Notes: a model not told the origin generated them from the letters alone. A stretch of 64,000 nucleotides of DNA from Ruegeria sp. Alg231-54 (GCF_900143525.1 NZ_FREZ01000003.1:62001-126000), one strand, 5' to 3'. Shown: positions 26,880 to 35,466, counted from the stretch's first letter. Made by a program: numbers and translations.

Positions 26880-27705
26880 GGTGTTTTCCCGCCTCTGCGA
26901 TTGCCCGGACACATTGTTCTGCCACCGCGTCCAGTCGGAATGCGGCGTCCCCACGGACGTCATCAATGGGGCTGAGCGGAGCCAAATGCTCTGATGAAAC
27001 GCCAGCCGTTTCAGGGGATTCCCCGATCAAATCGGCTTCGAGCTGTTCCAGTCTTTGTGCCACGGCTGATGCGGCCCCCACAGCGACGCGCGCATAGTTG
27101 ATCCGGCGGTTTTCATCGAGGCCGATGATGACAGAAGTCATCGTGATCGATATCACAAGGTATCGCCGCGCGCCGAGTTTTTCGAAGTGCCCAACAGTTC
27201 CTTTGGGCGGATCGGGCAGGTAGATCGCGGTCACAATCTCATCGGCGGACAGCGCCGTTTTGCGCACGCCAGTGATGAACTCTGACAGCGGAACCTCGCG
27301 AAAGCCACGGGCCGAGCCAAGCTCAACGCTGGCCTTCAGCGTCAGCAGTGGCGGCACGCCGTCAGCAGCCGGCGAGGCGTTGCACAGATTCCCTGCAATT
27401 GTGCCGCTGTTCTGGATTTGCAGGCTACCGACTTCCCGCGCGGCCATTTGCAGGCCCCTAAATGCGACGGGCAGATCGGCTCGGGCAATGTCTGTCCAGC
27501 TTGTCGTGGCCCCGATTCTCCAACGGCCGTCCACAAGATTGATGCCCGTAAGGCCATTAATGCGTGTGACGTCCAATATGTCAGTGTGCAACTCATGACG
27601 CTGCCGGGACGGAAAATAGTCAGTTCCGCCAGCGACAACCGTCAGATCATTGCTGGTCAGCAAATCAAATGCATCATCGAGGGTGTTGGGAGAGAGATAC
27701 CGCAA
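26872..27705 (-). CDS. Molybdenum hydroxylase FAD-binding subunit (TTG start)
   Basis: FAD subunit (CoxM/XdhB type) of ~277 aa that passes electrons from the Mo/FeS subunit to an acceptor. It shows VVAGGTDYFPSRQR, the GSLQIQNSGTIAGNLCNASPAAD loop region for FAD, and a C-terminal CO-dehydrogenase-flavoprotein-like domain. I place the start at TTG 27705, because AGGATA lies at ideal distance and the family begins with MRYLxP. An ATG at 27744 lies within the operator. It is first in the long operon and overlaps the fused subunit gene by 8 nt. Confidence 0.85.
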   Translation of the reverse strand: MRYLSPNTLDDAFDLLTSNDLTVVAGGTDYFPSRQRHELHTDILDVTRINGLTGINLVDGRWRIGATTSWTDIARADLPVAFRGLQMAAREVGSLQIQNSGTIAGNLCNASPAADGVPPLLTLKASVELGSARGFREVPLSEFITGVRKTALSADEIVTAIYLPDPPKGTVGHFEKLGARRYLVISITMTSVIIGLDENRRINYARVAVGAASAVAQRLEQLEADLIGESPETAGVSSEHLAPLSPIDDVRGDAAFRLDAVAEQCVRAIAEAGKHHG

Positions 27706-27730
27706 AGTGCCTATCCTGATGAGAAATTTC

Positions 27731-27750
27731 TCGTTAGTACACAAATGATA
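27731..27750. promoter_or_regulatory. Putative MarR operator of the long minus-strand operon
   Basis: TCGTTAGTACACAAATGATA, ~26 bp before the TTG start, is a good copy of the palindrome. A repressor here would control molybdenum hydroxylase, 6-hydroxynicotinate reductase and importer 1 together. Confidence 0.65.
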
Positions 27751-27974
27751 TTACGCGAACAAAAAAAATGTCAACGATTTGTTTGGGCCGGTTCTTGTTT
27801 ATCATGAGCGCTGGCAGAAGATTGGATCACGGATATTCAGTCGATTGATCATTCCCCTAATTTTCAAAGCTAATTGAGGAGCAGCCACTCTAGTCGCGAT
27901 AAAATTGGGCGATGTGACGGCGCAATACCGATTTTGTTTCACGAATGTCCAGAAGTTCCAAATTCGGTCAGTAA

Positions 27975-27994
27975 TTCGTTGACACACTAACAAA
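27975..27994. promoter_or_regulatory. Putative MarR operator and -35 box before importer 2
   Basis: TTCGTTGACACACTAACAAA; on the minus strand GTTAGTGTGTCAACGAA agrees with the CoA-transferase site at 14 of 18 positions. It covers a TTGACA hexamer (27979-27984) that could be the -35 box of importer 2. The 380-bp divergent gap 27706-28084 otherwise holds only the two operators listed beside this one. Confidence 0.45.
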
Positions 27995-28007
27995 CAGCCA
28001 TGAATAT

Positions 28008-28021
28008 AGTGATCGATCACT
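28008..28021. promoter_or_regulatory. AGTGA-type palindromic operator before importer 2
   Basis: AGTGATCGATCACT is a perfect 14-bp palindrome, 64 bp upstream of the binding-protein start and just after an AT-rich -10-like stretch. Confidence 0.65.
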
Positions 28022-28084
28022 CACCAACGTGTTGATCTTACAACGGGCTGAAACCTACCGCCTGGTGTCAATAGGGAGGAAGAA

Positions 28085-29329
28085 ATGAACAAGTTCAATT
28101 TGATGATGGCGACCGCACTTGCTGCTGGTCTTGTTGCAGGGGCCGCTGCGGCACAGGAAAAAGTACGAATCGCTTTCACTGATCCGCTATCCGGACCATT
28201 TGCGACGACGGGCACACAAGGCCTGGCGATCTATCGCCACAGCGTCAAAGAGCTGGTGAACGAACCTGGCGGGCTGTTGGATGGAATTGCCGAATTCGAG
28301 ATGGTGCCTTTCGACAATAAGATCAGCGCAAAGGAATCGCTCATCCAGTTGCAGGTTGCCATGGATCAGGGCATTCGCATCATCGCTCAGGGCGCATCAT
28401 CCGGTGTGGCGAACGCGCTGACCGAAGCGGTTGCCAAGCACAATCGTCGCAACCCTGATGATCCGGTTATCTTCCTCAACCACTCGGCCGTTGACCCGGC
28501 GTTGACCAATGACAAGTGCCAGTTCTGGCATTTCCGCTTTGACGCCAATGCTGACATCAAAATGGACGCGTTGACCGATGACATTGCAGCCAACCCGGAT
28601 ATCAAAAAAGTCTATGTGATCGGTCAGGACTATTCGTTCGGTAAGGCTGTTGCTGCGGCAGCTCAGCGGTTCCTTCAGGAAAAGCGCCCCGATATTGAGA
28701 TTGTCGGGAATGAGTTGCACCCGATCGGCAAAGTCAAAGACTTCACGCCTTACGCGCGCAAGATTGTTGGTTCGGGCGCAGATGCCGTGATCACCGGTAA
28801 CTGGGGCGGCGATATGGTCGGTCTGGGTAAAGCGGTCATGGGTGCCGGTTTCGACAAGCCGATCTACACCTACTATGGCGCGACCTCGGGCATCACCGCG
28901 GCCTTTGGTGAAGAAGGCGACGGTATCGTCAAGCTGGTCGGAGCAGGTCAGGTCAATCCGGCCCCAACTCCTGAAGCGCAGGAGTTCATCGAAGCCTTCT
29001 ATGTAAGCTTCCCGGATCTTGACTTCGGTCAGCCTCAGATGGCGAATGTCGCACCGATGCTGGCAGCCGCGATCAACGAAGTTGGCAATGCTACGGATAT
29101 CAAGGCGATCGCCTACGCGCTGGAAGGTATGGAATACGACAGTATTGTCACTGGCAAGACCCTGATGCGTGAAAGCGATCACCAGACGATCCAGACCGTG
29201 ACCGTGCAAGGGCAGACACCCGAGGCTGCGTTCGACTATGACAATTCTGGCCGCGGTATGGTTGCAGAAACGGTTGTCGAACTGGCGTCCAATGACTCGC
29301 CCACCACGTGTGAGATGAAACGCCCATAA
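28085..29329 (+). CDS. ABC transporter substrate-binding protein, importer 2
   Basis: Periplasmic LivJ-like binding protein of 414 aa. The signal peptide MNKFNLMMATALAAGLVAG ends near AAAAQE. The mature part starts KVRIAFTDPLSGPFATTGTQ, with VIGQDYSFGKAVAAAA and ITGNWGGDMVGLGKAV further on. A GGGAGGAAGAA ribosome site precedes the ATG. It heads a five-gene importer operon under an AGTGA-type operator. Its similarity to importer 1's binding protein is low, so a different cargo is likely, perhaps the acid or amine handled by the nearby ligase and Rieske enzymes. Confidence 0.9.
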   Translation: MNKFNLMMATALAAGLVAGAAAAQEKVRIAFTDPLSGPFATTGTQGLAIYRHSVKELVNEPGGLLDGIAEFEMVPFDNKISAKESLIQLQVAMDQGIRIIAQGASSGVANALTEAVAKHNRRNPDDPVIFLNHSAVDPALTNDKCQFWHFRFDANADIKMDALTDDIAANPDIKKVYVIGQDYSFGKAVAAAAQRFLQEKRPDIEIVGNELHPIGKVKDFTPYARKIVGSGADAVITGNWGGDMVGLGKAVMGAGFDKPIYTYYGATSGITAAFGEEGDGIVKLVGAGQVNPAPTPEAQEFIEAFYVSFPDLDFGQPQMANVAPMLAAAINEVGNATDIKAIAYALEGMEYDSIVTGKTLMRESDHQTIQTVTVQGQTPEAAFDYDNSGRGMVAETVVELASNDSPTTCEMKRP

Positions 29330-29342
29330 CCCTCTAACCACT

Positions 29343-29377
29343 CTGGTGGTCCGTCCGAAATCCGGGCGGGCCGCCAG
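29343..29377 (+). other. Stem-loop between binding-protein and permease genes, importer 2
   Basis: CTGGTGGTCCGTCCG pairs with CGGGCGGGCCGCCAG over 15 bp, including three G-U pairs, with a 5-nt loop. As in importer 1 it sits after the binding-protein gene and lacks a T-run, suggesting mRNA stabilisation. Confidence 0.6.
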
Positions 29378-29409
29378 GCTACCACTCAATAAATGCAGGG
29401 AGACACGTA

Positions 29410-30366
29410 ATGGCGCTGTTCCTCGTGAACGTGTTGGATGGATTTGTGACTGGTTTGTTGCTGTTCATGCTATGCAGCGGTCTGACACTGATCTTTTCCA
29501 TGATGGGCGTTCTGAACTTTGCTCATGCCAGTTTTTACATGCTGGGTGCCTATTTCGCCTATCAGATCAGCCTCGTCACCGGATTCTGGGTCGGCTTGCT
29601 TGTCGCGCCATTGATTGTCGGTTTGATCGGAGCTCTGATCGAGCGATACGGGTTAAGACGAGTTCACAAATACGGGCATGTGCCGGAACTGATCTTTACC
29701 TTTGGTCTTGCGCTGCTGATTGAAGAAACAATTCAATTCTTCTGGGGCAAAAGTCAGCTTCCATTCTCGGAACCTGCCGCGCTGGATTTTGCAGCTTTCG
29801 CCATCGCTGGAAATGCCTTTCCTGCCTACAAGGTTTTCATGATCGCCGTTGCAATGGGGATCTTCCTGACGCTACTATACATTCTGACCAAAACCCGTAT
29901 TGGCATGACCATTCAGGCCGCGCTCAGTTATCCCGAAACCGTGCAGAACCTGGGTCACAACGTACCGTTGGTCTTTATGTGCGTGTTTGGCGTAGGAACC
30001 GCGATGGCCGGGCTGGCCGGCGTCATCGCTGGTCCGGTTCTGGGGGTTTTCCCCGGCATGGCCTTGCAGCTGGGTTCGATCGTTTTTGTGACCATTGTGA
30101 TCGGCGGCCTGGGTTCGCTTTGGGGCGCCTTGGTTGCATCCCTGATTATCGGCTGGCTTCAGACCTTTGCCACCGCCTATGACGTCACGGCTGAACAGGT
30201 GCTGACCGCGATCGGCTTTACCAAGCCAGAGCTGATCTGGGATCATCCGCTGCAGGACCTGTGGACACTAACATTGCCTCAGCTGGGCCCGATCCTGCCG
30301 TACCTGCTGATGATCATCGTTCTTGTTCTGCGCCCGCAAGGTCTTATGGGGAACCGTGAATCATGA
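29410..30366 (+). CDS. Liv-type permease LivH-like, importer 2
   Basis: Inner-membrane permease of 318 aa with ~8 hydrophobic segments. LIFSMMGVLNFAHASFYMLG near the N terminus and IVIGGLGSLWGALVASLIIG near residue 230 are LivH motifs. GCAGGGAGACA is the ribosome site. Its stop overlaps the start of the LivM gene (ATGA). It pairs with LivM to form the channel. Confidence 0.9.
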   Translation: MALFLVNVLDGFVTGLLLFMLCSGLTLIFSMMGVLNFAHASFYMLGAYFAYQISLVTGFWVGLLVAPLIVGLIGALIERYGLRRVHKYGHVPELIFTFGLALLIEETIQFFWGKSQLPFSEPAALDFAAFAIAGNAFPAYKVFMIAVAMGIFLTLLYILTKTRIGMTIQAALSYPETVQNLGHNVPLVFMCVFGVGTAMAGLAGVIAGPVLGVFPGMALQLGSIVFVTIVIGGLGSLWGALVASLIIGWLQTFATAYDVTAEQVLTAIGFTKPELIWDHPLQDLWTLTLPQLGPILPYLLMIIVLVLRPQGLMGNRES

Positions 30367-31649
30367 GTATCGCTAGTAAGACGCCCTTGACTGCGGGCAC
30401 TACGCGGCTGATATCGCTATCGAACGTGATGCCCTGGGCTTTTGCCGCTCTGTTCCTGTTGTGCCTGCCATTTGTGTTCCAATCCAGTTCGGCGCTGACG
30501 ATCATGAACCAGATGGCAATCACCATCGTCTTCGCGCTGAGTTACAACATGTTGCTGGGGCAGGGCGGGATGCTGTCCTTTGGTCATGCGGTCTATATGG
30601 GCCTTGGCGGGTTCTTCGCCATGCACGCGATGAACATGGTTGAGGACGGGCTATGGTTGCCTTTGCCGTTTCTTCCGATTGTTGGAGGCTTGTTCGGCAT
30701 GGTCTTCGCCTTCCTGATCGGTAGTTTTTCGACCCGTCGGGCAGGCACTGTATTCGCTATGATCTCGCTTGGTGTCGGAGAGCTGATCGCCGCCTGTTCC
30801 GTCATCATCGTCGTGTTCTTTGGCGGCGAAGAAGGCATCTCGGGCGACCGGACCATGGGTCCGCCAGTGTTCGGATATGAATTCCTTACACAGCAAGAGG
30901 TCTATTACCTTACGGTCGTGTGGCTTTTGGTGGCAGCACTGCTGATGTATCTGTTCTCGCGCACGCCAATCGGGCGGATCGCCAACGCAGTACGCGATAA
31001 CGAGGAACGCGCCGAGTTTCTGGGGTATTCCCAGCGCAACGTTCGCTGGATATCCTTCTGCGCCTCGGGCTTCTTTGCCGGTGTCGCCGGGTCATTGTTC
31101 GCGATCAACTTTGAAATTCTGACTGAGGAAAACCTGAACCTTGCGACGTCAGGCTCGATCCTGCTGATCACCTTCATTGGTGGTGCCGGCTTCTTTGTCG
31201 GGCCGATCATCGGGGCGGTCGTGTTCACCTTGCTTCAAACGGTTCTTGGCCTGCATACCGAATTGTGGGCGCTGTATCTGGGCATATTGTTCGTGGCCTG
31301 TGTGATGTTCTTCCCGTCTGGTTTTGCCGGGTTGATCGCGATGCATCGACGACCACTTGCCCTGGGTAAACTGAATTTGTTGATCAAGCCGTATCTCAAA
31401 GTGGCAATCCCCGCGATCACGAGTGTCTTGTCCCTGGCCGCCATTCTGGAAATTCTTTTCCACAAGCGCCACGGATACGGTGGAGATCACGAGATGCACC
31501 TCTATGGTATTGCCTTTGACAGTGGCGGCTATCAGGCCGTAGCGTTTGCAACAATCATCGCCGCGATCTCACTATTCCTTGTGTCCCGCGTTTTGCCGGA
31601 AATCCGTGAAGCCTGGGACAATGCGAACCACGCGGAGGACCGGGCATGA
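30363..31649 (+). CDS. Liv-type permease LivM-like, importer 2
   Basis: Inner-membrane permease of 428 aa, ~100 longer than a typical LivM. It shows YNMLLGQGGMLSFGHAVYMG and FIGGAGFFVGPIIGAVVFTL. The extra C-terminal part has a soluble stretch (HKRHGYGGDHEMHLYGIAFD) and a last membrane segment followed by a charged tail. Translation is coupled on both sides by ATGA overlaps. Confidence 0.88.
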   Translation: MSIASKTPLTAGTTRLISLSNVMPWAFAALFLLCLPFVFQSSSALTIMNQMAITIVFALSYNMLLGQGGMLSFGHAVYMGLGGFFAMHAMNMVEDGLWLPLPFLPIVGGLFGMVFAFLIGSFSTRRAGTVFAMISLGVGELIAACSVIIVVFFGGEEGISGDRTMGPPVFGYEFLTQQEVYYLTVVWLLVAALLMYLFSRTPIGRIANAVRDNEERAEFLGYSQRNVRWISFCASGFFAGVAGSLFAINFEILTEENLNLATSGSILLITFIGGAGFFVGPIIGAVVFTLLQTVLGLHTELWALYLGILFVACVMFFPSGFAGLIAMHRRPLALGKLNLLIKPYLKVAIPAITSVLSLAAILEILFHKRHGYGGDHEMHLYGIAFDSGGYQAVAFATIIAAISLFLVSRVLPEIREAWDNANHAEDRA

Positions 31650-32410
31650 GCGCTCCTGCTATCGAGCTAAGAAACCTCGAAAAAAGCTTCGGTCTGGCCA
31701 AGATCATTCAGGGTGTGAACCTGCAGATCGCCAAGGGTGAACGCCATGCGGTCATCGGGCCAAACGGGGCCGGGAAATCGACCCTGTTCAACTTGATCAC
31801 CGGGCGGTTCGCGCCGACCTCGGGCGGGGTGTTTCTGCACGGCGAAGATGTCACCGGATTGAAGCCCTTCGAGATCAACCGCCGTGGCCTCAGCCGATCT
31901 TTCCAGATCACCAACATATTTCCCAACATGACCGTGTTCGAAAACATTCGGTGTGGGTTGTTGTGGACAATGGGGTATCGCTATTCTTTTTGGCACATGA
32001 TTGGCCGCCAACTGGACGTTACCGAAAAGGCTGACGGTATTCTGGCGCGGATCAATCTGAGTTCGCGCCGGAATGAACTGGCTGGCACGCTGGCATATGC
32101 CGAACAGCGCGCGCTTGAGATCGGGATCACGATCGCAGGCGGGGCGGATATCATACTGCTGGACGAACCCTGCGCCGGGATGAGCCATTCGGAAACCGAC
32201 CTGATCGTCGACCTGATCCGCAACGTGACCGAGGACAAGACGCTTTTGATTGTTGAGCACGACATGGGCGTGATTTTTGATTTGGCGGACAAGATCTCGG
32301 TCCTTGTATATGGCGAAGTGATCGAATCCGACACGCCGGATGTTGTACGCGCATCGGCGAAAGTGAAAGAAGCCTATCTGGGCGCAAGTTTGGAAGAGGA
32401 GGCTGTGTAA
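31646..32410 (+). CDS. Liv-type ABC ATPase LivG-like, importer 2
   Basis: ATPase of 254 aa with Walker A GPNGAGKSTL, RRGLSRSFQITNIFPNMTVFENI, the degenerate signature LAYAEQRALEIG and Walker B DIILLDEPCAGMS. All catalytic elements usual for LivG are present. It overlaps the LivM gene by 4 nt and the LivF gene by 1 nt (TAATG). Confidence 0.9.
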   Translation: MSAPAIELRNLEKSFGLAKIIQGVNLQIAKGERHAVIGPNGAGKSTLFNLITGRFAPTSGGVFLHGEDVTGLKPFEINRRGLSRSFQITNIFPNMTVFENIRCGLLWTMGYRYSFWHMIGRQLDVTEKADGILARINLSSRRNELAGTLAYAEQRALEIGITIAGGADIILLDEPCAGMSHSETDLIVDLIRNVTEDKTLLIVEHDMGVIFDLADKISVLVYGEVIESDTPDVVRASAKVKEAYLGASLEEEAV

Positions 32411-33111
32411 TGCTTCAGGTCACCGACTTGCACGCCTATTACGGCAAGAGCCACATTCTTCAGGGTGTTAACCTTAAGGTGGGCGAGGGCGAAATCGTAT
32501 CGCTGTTGGGGCGGAACGGGGTTGGGCGGTCTACCACCTGCAAGGCCATCATGGGCGAGGTCGCCCCGCACGGGTCGATCCAGTTCCGCGGCCAGGAGAT
32601 CGCTGGCCGCAAGAGCTTTGAGATTGCCAAGGCCGGGATTGGCTACGTGCCTGAAAACCGGGATATCTTTCCCGGTCTCACAACGCGCCAAAACCTGATA
32701 TTGGGGCTGAAACCTGGCCAAAAGGACGGCGATGGCCGCTGGTGTATCGAGGATATGTTCGAGATGTTTCCGAACCTGCGCAATCGTGCGGATGTCGATG
32801 CCTCGGTTATGTCGGGCGGCGAAAAGCAAATGCTGACCATCTGCCGCGCCTTGATGGGCAACCCCGATTTCATCATGATCGACGAGCCGACCGAAGGCCT
32901 AGCCCCGAAGATTGTTGAGCAGGTAGGGAATCTGCTGCTGCAGATTGCCGAGCGTGGCGTCTCGATCCTGTTGGTCGAGCAAAAGCTAACCATCGCTTTG
33001 CGTGTGACCAATCGAGTTTACGTCATGGGTCATGGGCACATGGTTTACGAAGGCACCCCGCAGGCATTGCGCGAAAATGACGAAATCCGGAAGGAATGGC
33101 TGGAGGTTTGA
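32410..33111 (+). CDS. Liv-type ABC ATPase LivF-like with Walker A Arg, importer 2
   Basis: ATPase of 233 aa closing the importer operon. The P-loop reads LLGRNGVGRSTTCKA: the usual nucleotide-binding lysine is arginine, whereas importer 1's LivF has GRNGAGKSTT. The signature is SGGEKQML and Walker B FIMIDEPTEG. I recall the GVGRST form in a subset of LivF proteins, so it may be a subfamily trait, with LivG carrying the full site. A terminator hairpin follows. Confidence 0.88.
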   Translation: MLQVTDLHAYYGKSHILQGVNLKVGEGEIVSLLGRNGVGRSTTCKAIMGEVAPHGSIQFRGQEIAGRKSFEIAKAGIGYVPENRDIFPGLTTRQNLILGLKPGQKDGDGRWCIEDMFEMFPNLRNRADVDASVMSGGEKQMLTICRALMGNPDFIMIDEPTEGLAPKIVEQVGNLLLQIAERGVSILLVEQKLTIALRVTNRVYVMGHGHMVYEGTPQALRENDEIRKEWLEV

Positions 33112-33173
33112 AGCATCGCCGTAGGCACTTCGCCCATTGTAAGCCGCGCTGACAGCAATACCGCAAAAAGATT

Positions 33174-33210
33174 GAAGGGAACTTCGTAAATGCGGAGTTC
33201 CCTTCCTTAT
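33174..33210. terminator. Bidirectional terminator after importer 2
   Basis: GAAGGGAACT and AGTTCCCTTC form a perfect 10-bp stem with a 12-nt loop, followed by CTTATT. It lies between the convergent LivF and aldehyde dehydrogenase genes. Confidence 0.8.
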
Positions 33211-33222
33211 TGGTGCACCAGA

Positions 33223-34662
33223 TTACTTTTTCAGGAACGGTGCCATTGTCTTAAAGAACTTCTCGCCATAGGGCGGGCGAAGAGCCTTGAAGACACCATC
33301 CATATTGATCTGCTTGAAAATAGCTTTTGCGTGGCTGAACCGTTTGAAGCCATGCAGGCCGTGATAAGCGCCCATGCCACTGTTTCCGACACCGCCAAAG
33401 GGGAGGGTGTTCTGGGTCGAATGCATGATGGTCTCGTTGATGCACGCTCCGCCGGAAACGGTGCCTTCCATCACCTGCTCCTGCTCGCCCGCGTCCTTGG
33501 CAAATACGTAAACCGCCAGGGGGCGCGGCCGGGCATTGGCAAAGCTTATCGCTTGATCCAGCGAGTCGTAAGGCAGGATTGGCAGGATCGGCCCAAAGAT
33601 TTCATCCTGCATGACGTCCAGCGCCGGATCGGCGTCGACGATCAGTGTCGGAGGCAGAATTTTCTCGTTTGTGGCTGAGAGATCTTCGTTGGCGGGATTG
33701 ACCTGAACGACCCTCGCCCCTGCCGAGCGTGCTTGCTCCACAAGGCCTTTGAGCCGATCGAATTGGCGGTCGGTCACAATATGGGTGACATCCGGGTTGC
33801 CGGACAGGGTCGGGAAGGCCTCGGCAAGTTTTGCCGCAAGCTGGGTGGCGAATTCTTCCATCTTTGCGCGTGGGACCAAGACATAGTCCGGTGCCAGGCA
33901 AACCTGACCCGCATTGAATCCTTTGCCCGCCGCAATCCGGGCGACCGCAAGGTTCATATCTGTGCTGGGGGCGATGATGGCGGGGTTCTTGCCTCCAAGT
34001 TCCAGCGTCGTCGGCACCATATGTTCAGCTGCTGCGCGAAGGACGTGCGGGCCAATGGTGCTGGCGCCGGTAAATAGCAGGTGGTCAAAAGGAAGGGCAG
34101 TGAACGCCTGTGCGACTTCGACGCCTCCGGTCACAACCACGGCTTCGTGTGGGGCGAAGTTTGCTTCTATCAGCGACTTCAAAAGGTCGGATGTGCGGGG
34201 TGTGCACTCTGACGGCTTCAGCATGACCGAGTTGCCGGCCGCAAAGGCCTCGGCCATAGGGCCAATGGCCAGATAGATCGGAAAGTTCCAGGGGCTGACA
34301 ATCCCAATGACACCCAGGGGTTGATAATGGATGCGACCGCGCGCGCCCAACAAGCCCAACGGAAACTCGACTTTTGCCTTCTCAGGGCGCATCCAGCGAT
34401 CAAGGTTGCCCCGCGCGAATTTTAACTGTTTCACCGTGCCAGCGATGTCGGCCGCGACCGTCTCGTGGTGTGATCGGTTGCCAAAATCAGCCGAGATTGC
34501 GTCAATCAGGGCATCGCGATTATCCAATACCAGGTCGATTAAGCGCGTGATGCGATCCTTGCGTTCAGCCGCGTTTGGCGCGCCATGTTCGGCCTGGTGG
34601 GCTTTTTGTGTCTCCAAAAGCGTCGCGAGGCTCTCGGCGGGGTTGGGGCTATGCTGGTTCAA
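33223..34662 (-). CDS. Aldehyde dehydrogenase, coniferyl-aldehyde type (TTG start)
   Basis: NAD(P)-dependent aldehyde dehydrogenase, ~479 aa, of the coniferyl aldehyde dehydrogenase group. Catalytic Cys255 (FNAGQVCLAPDYV), general-base Glu221 (TTLELGGKN), Asn126 (SPWNFP) and Lys149 (LKPSE) are present. TTG 34662 is my start: AGGAG lies 7 nt upstream, and upstream codons give a low-complexity Arg-rich stretch unlike the family. The divergent flavin reductase gene shares the gap, which holds an AGTGA operator. It could oxidise an aldehyde released by the oxygenases nearby. Confidence 0.86.
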   Translation of the reverse strand: MNQHSPNPAESLATLLETQKAHQAEHGAPNAAERKDRITRLIDLVLDNRDALIDAISADFGNRSHHETVAADIAGTVKQLKFARGNLDRWMRPEKAKVEFPLGLLGARGRIHYQPLGVIGIVSPWNFPIYLAIGPMAEAFAAGNSVMLKPSECTPRTSDLLKSLIEANFAPHEAVVVTGGVEVAQAFTALPFDHLLFTGASTIGPHVLRAAAEHMVPTTLELGGKNPAIIAPSTDMNLAVARIAAGKGFNAGQVCLAPDYVLVPRAKMEEFATQLAAKLAEAFPTLSGNPDVTHIVTDRQFDRLKGLVEQARSAGARVVQVNPANEDLSATNEKILPPTLIVDADPALDVMQDEIFGPILPILPYDSLDQAISFANARPRPLAVYVFAKDAGEQEQVMEGTVSGGACINETIMHSTQNTLPFGGVGNSGMGAYHGLHGFKRFSHAKAIFKQINMDGVFKALRPPYGEKFFKTMAPFLKK

Positions 34663-34816
34663 TACGCGTCTCCTGCGGTTGGTTTTGCGGTGCGCAACCG
34701 CCTTCCTGTTGGTCTGTGTGCCCGTTCTGTCCCATTGGTCACAAGGTTCGGGTTTCGTTTCTTTGCCGCCGGGCTGCGAAGTCTGCGTTGACATTTATCC
34801 GGCGATGTGGAAGGTA

Positions 34817-34830
34817 AGTGATCGTTCACT
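34817..34830. promoter_or_regulatory. AGTGA-type operator between aldehyde dehydrogenase and flavin reductase genes
   Basis: AGTGATCGTTCACT, arms AGTGA/TCACT, lies 19 bp before the flavin reductase start and 154 bp before the aldehyde dehydrogenase start. Confidence 0.65.
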
Positions 34831-34848
34831 AATTATCAAGAGCGCAGT

Positions 34849-35346
34849 ATGACCCTGACCACAGAAGACAGGTTCAAGACCGGCATGCAGTTGCTGGCGG
34901 CCTCAACGACCATCATCACATCAGAATTCGAGGATTCGCGCGCTGGAATGGCGGCGACGGCGGTATGTTCGCTAACGGCCGATCCGCCAGCTTTGTTGGT
35001 TTGCATCAACCGAACAGCGCGAACATATGGCGTCGTGATGGACAGCCGAAAGTTTGCCGTAAACCTCATACCCGATGACATGACCGAGGTTGTCGGTGCC
35101 TTTTCGTCGAAAATGGACAAGGAACAACAGTTCCAGGTAGCCGGGACATGGATCAACGGAGATCTGGGTCTGCCTGTTTTGAAAGAGTCCGTCGTGTCCT
35201 TTGAATGCGTGGTCGACAACTGGGCAAACACGAAGACACATGCGGTGTTCTTCGGTATGGTAAAAGAAGTTCACCTGAACCCGGAAAAGTCGGCGCTAAT
35301 TTATGGGCGCAAGGGATTTCACAAACTCACACCGCTGGAAGGCTGA
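34849..35346 (+). CDS. Flavin reductase-like domain protein
   Basis: Small FMN-binding split-barrel protein of 165 aa, as in flavin reductases that feed reduced flavin to two-component monooxygenases. RAGMAATAVCSLTADPPALLVCINR and FAVNLIPDD are the FMN-binding blocks, and GRKGFHKL is near the C terminus. No oxygenase partner is adjacent. The decayed luciferase-like gene at 3.7-4.4 kb is the only flavin monooxygenase trace in the window, so its partner is either elsewhere or lost. Confidence 0.85.
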   Translation: MTLTTEDRFKTGMQLLAASTTIITSEFEDSRAGMAATAVCSLTADPPALLVCINRTARTYGVVMDSRKFAVNLIPDDMTEVVGAFSSKMDKEQQFQVAGTWINGDLGLPVLKESVVSFECVVDNWANTKTHAVFFGMVKEVHLNPEKSALIYGRKGFHKLTPLEG

Positions 35347-35466
35347 TGCAGGGTTAAAGTGAATTTTCACCTGCCTCCGCACGTCTTACACCACCAAAAA
35401 CCGCCACTAAAAACGACCATCACGTAACTAGTAATTTGCCGTGATGATGCCCGGGAGGAGACACCA

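Noticed and set aside
24129..27705. Aerobic CO dehydrogenase (CoxMSL) as the identity of the molybdenum hydroxylase
   Set aside because: The Mo subunit is fused to the FeS part and has the GAFRGFG loop of xanthine-dehydrogenase types, not the CoxL AYRCSFR motif; the neighbours also point to heterocycle oxidation.
28397..29389. A 330-codon frame opposite the importer 2 binding protein
   Set aside because: Same reason: it mirrors a conserved gene and has no start context.
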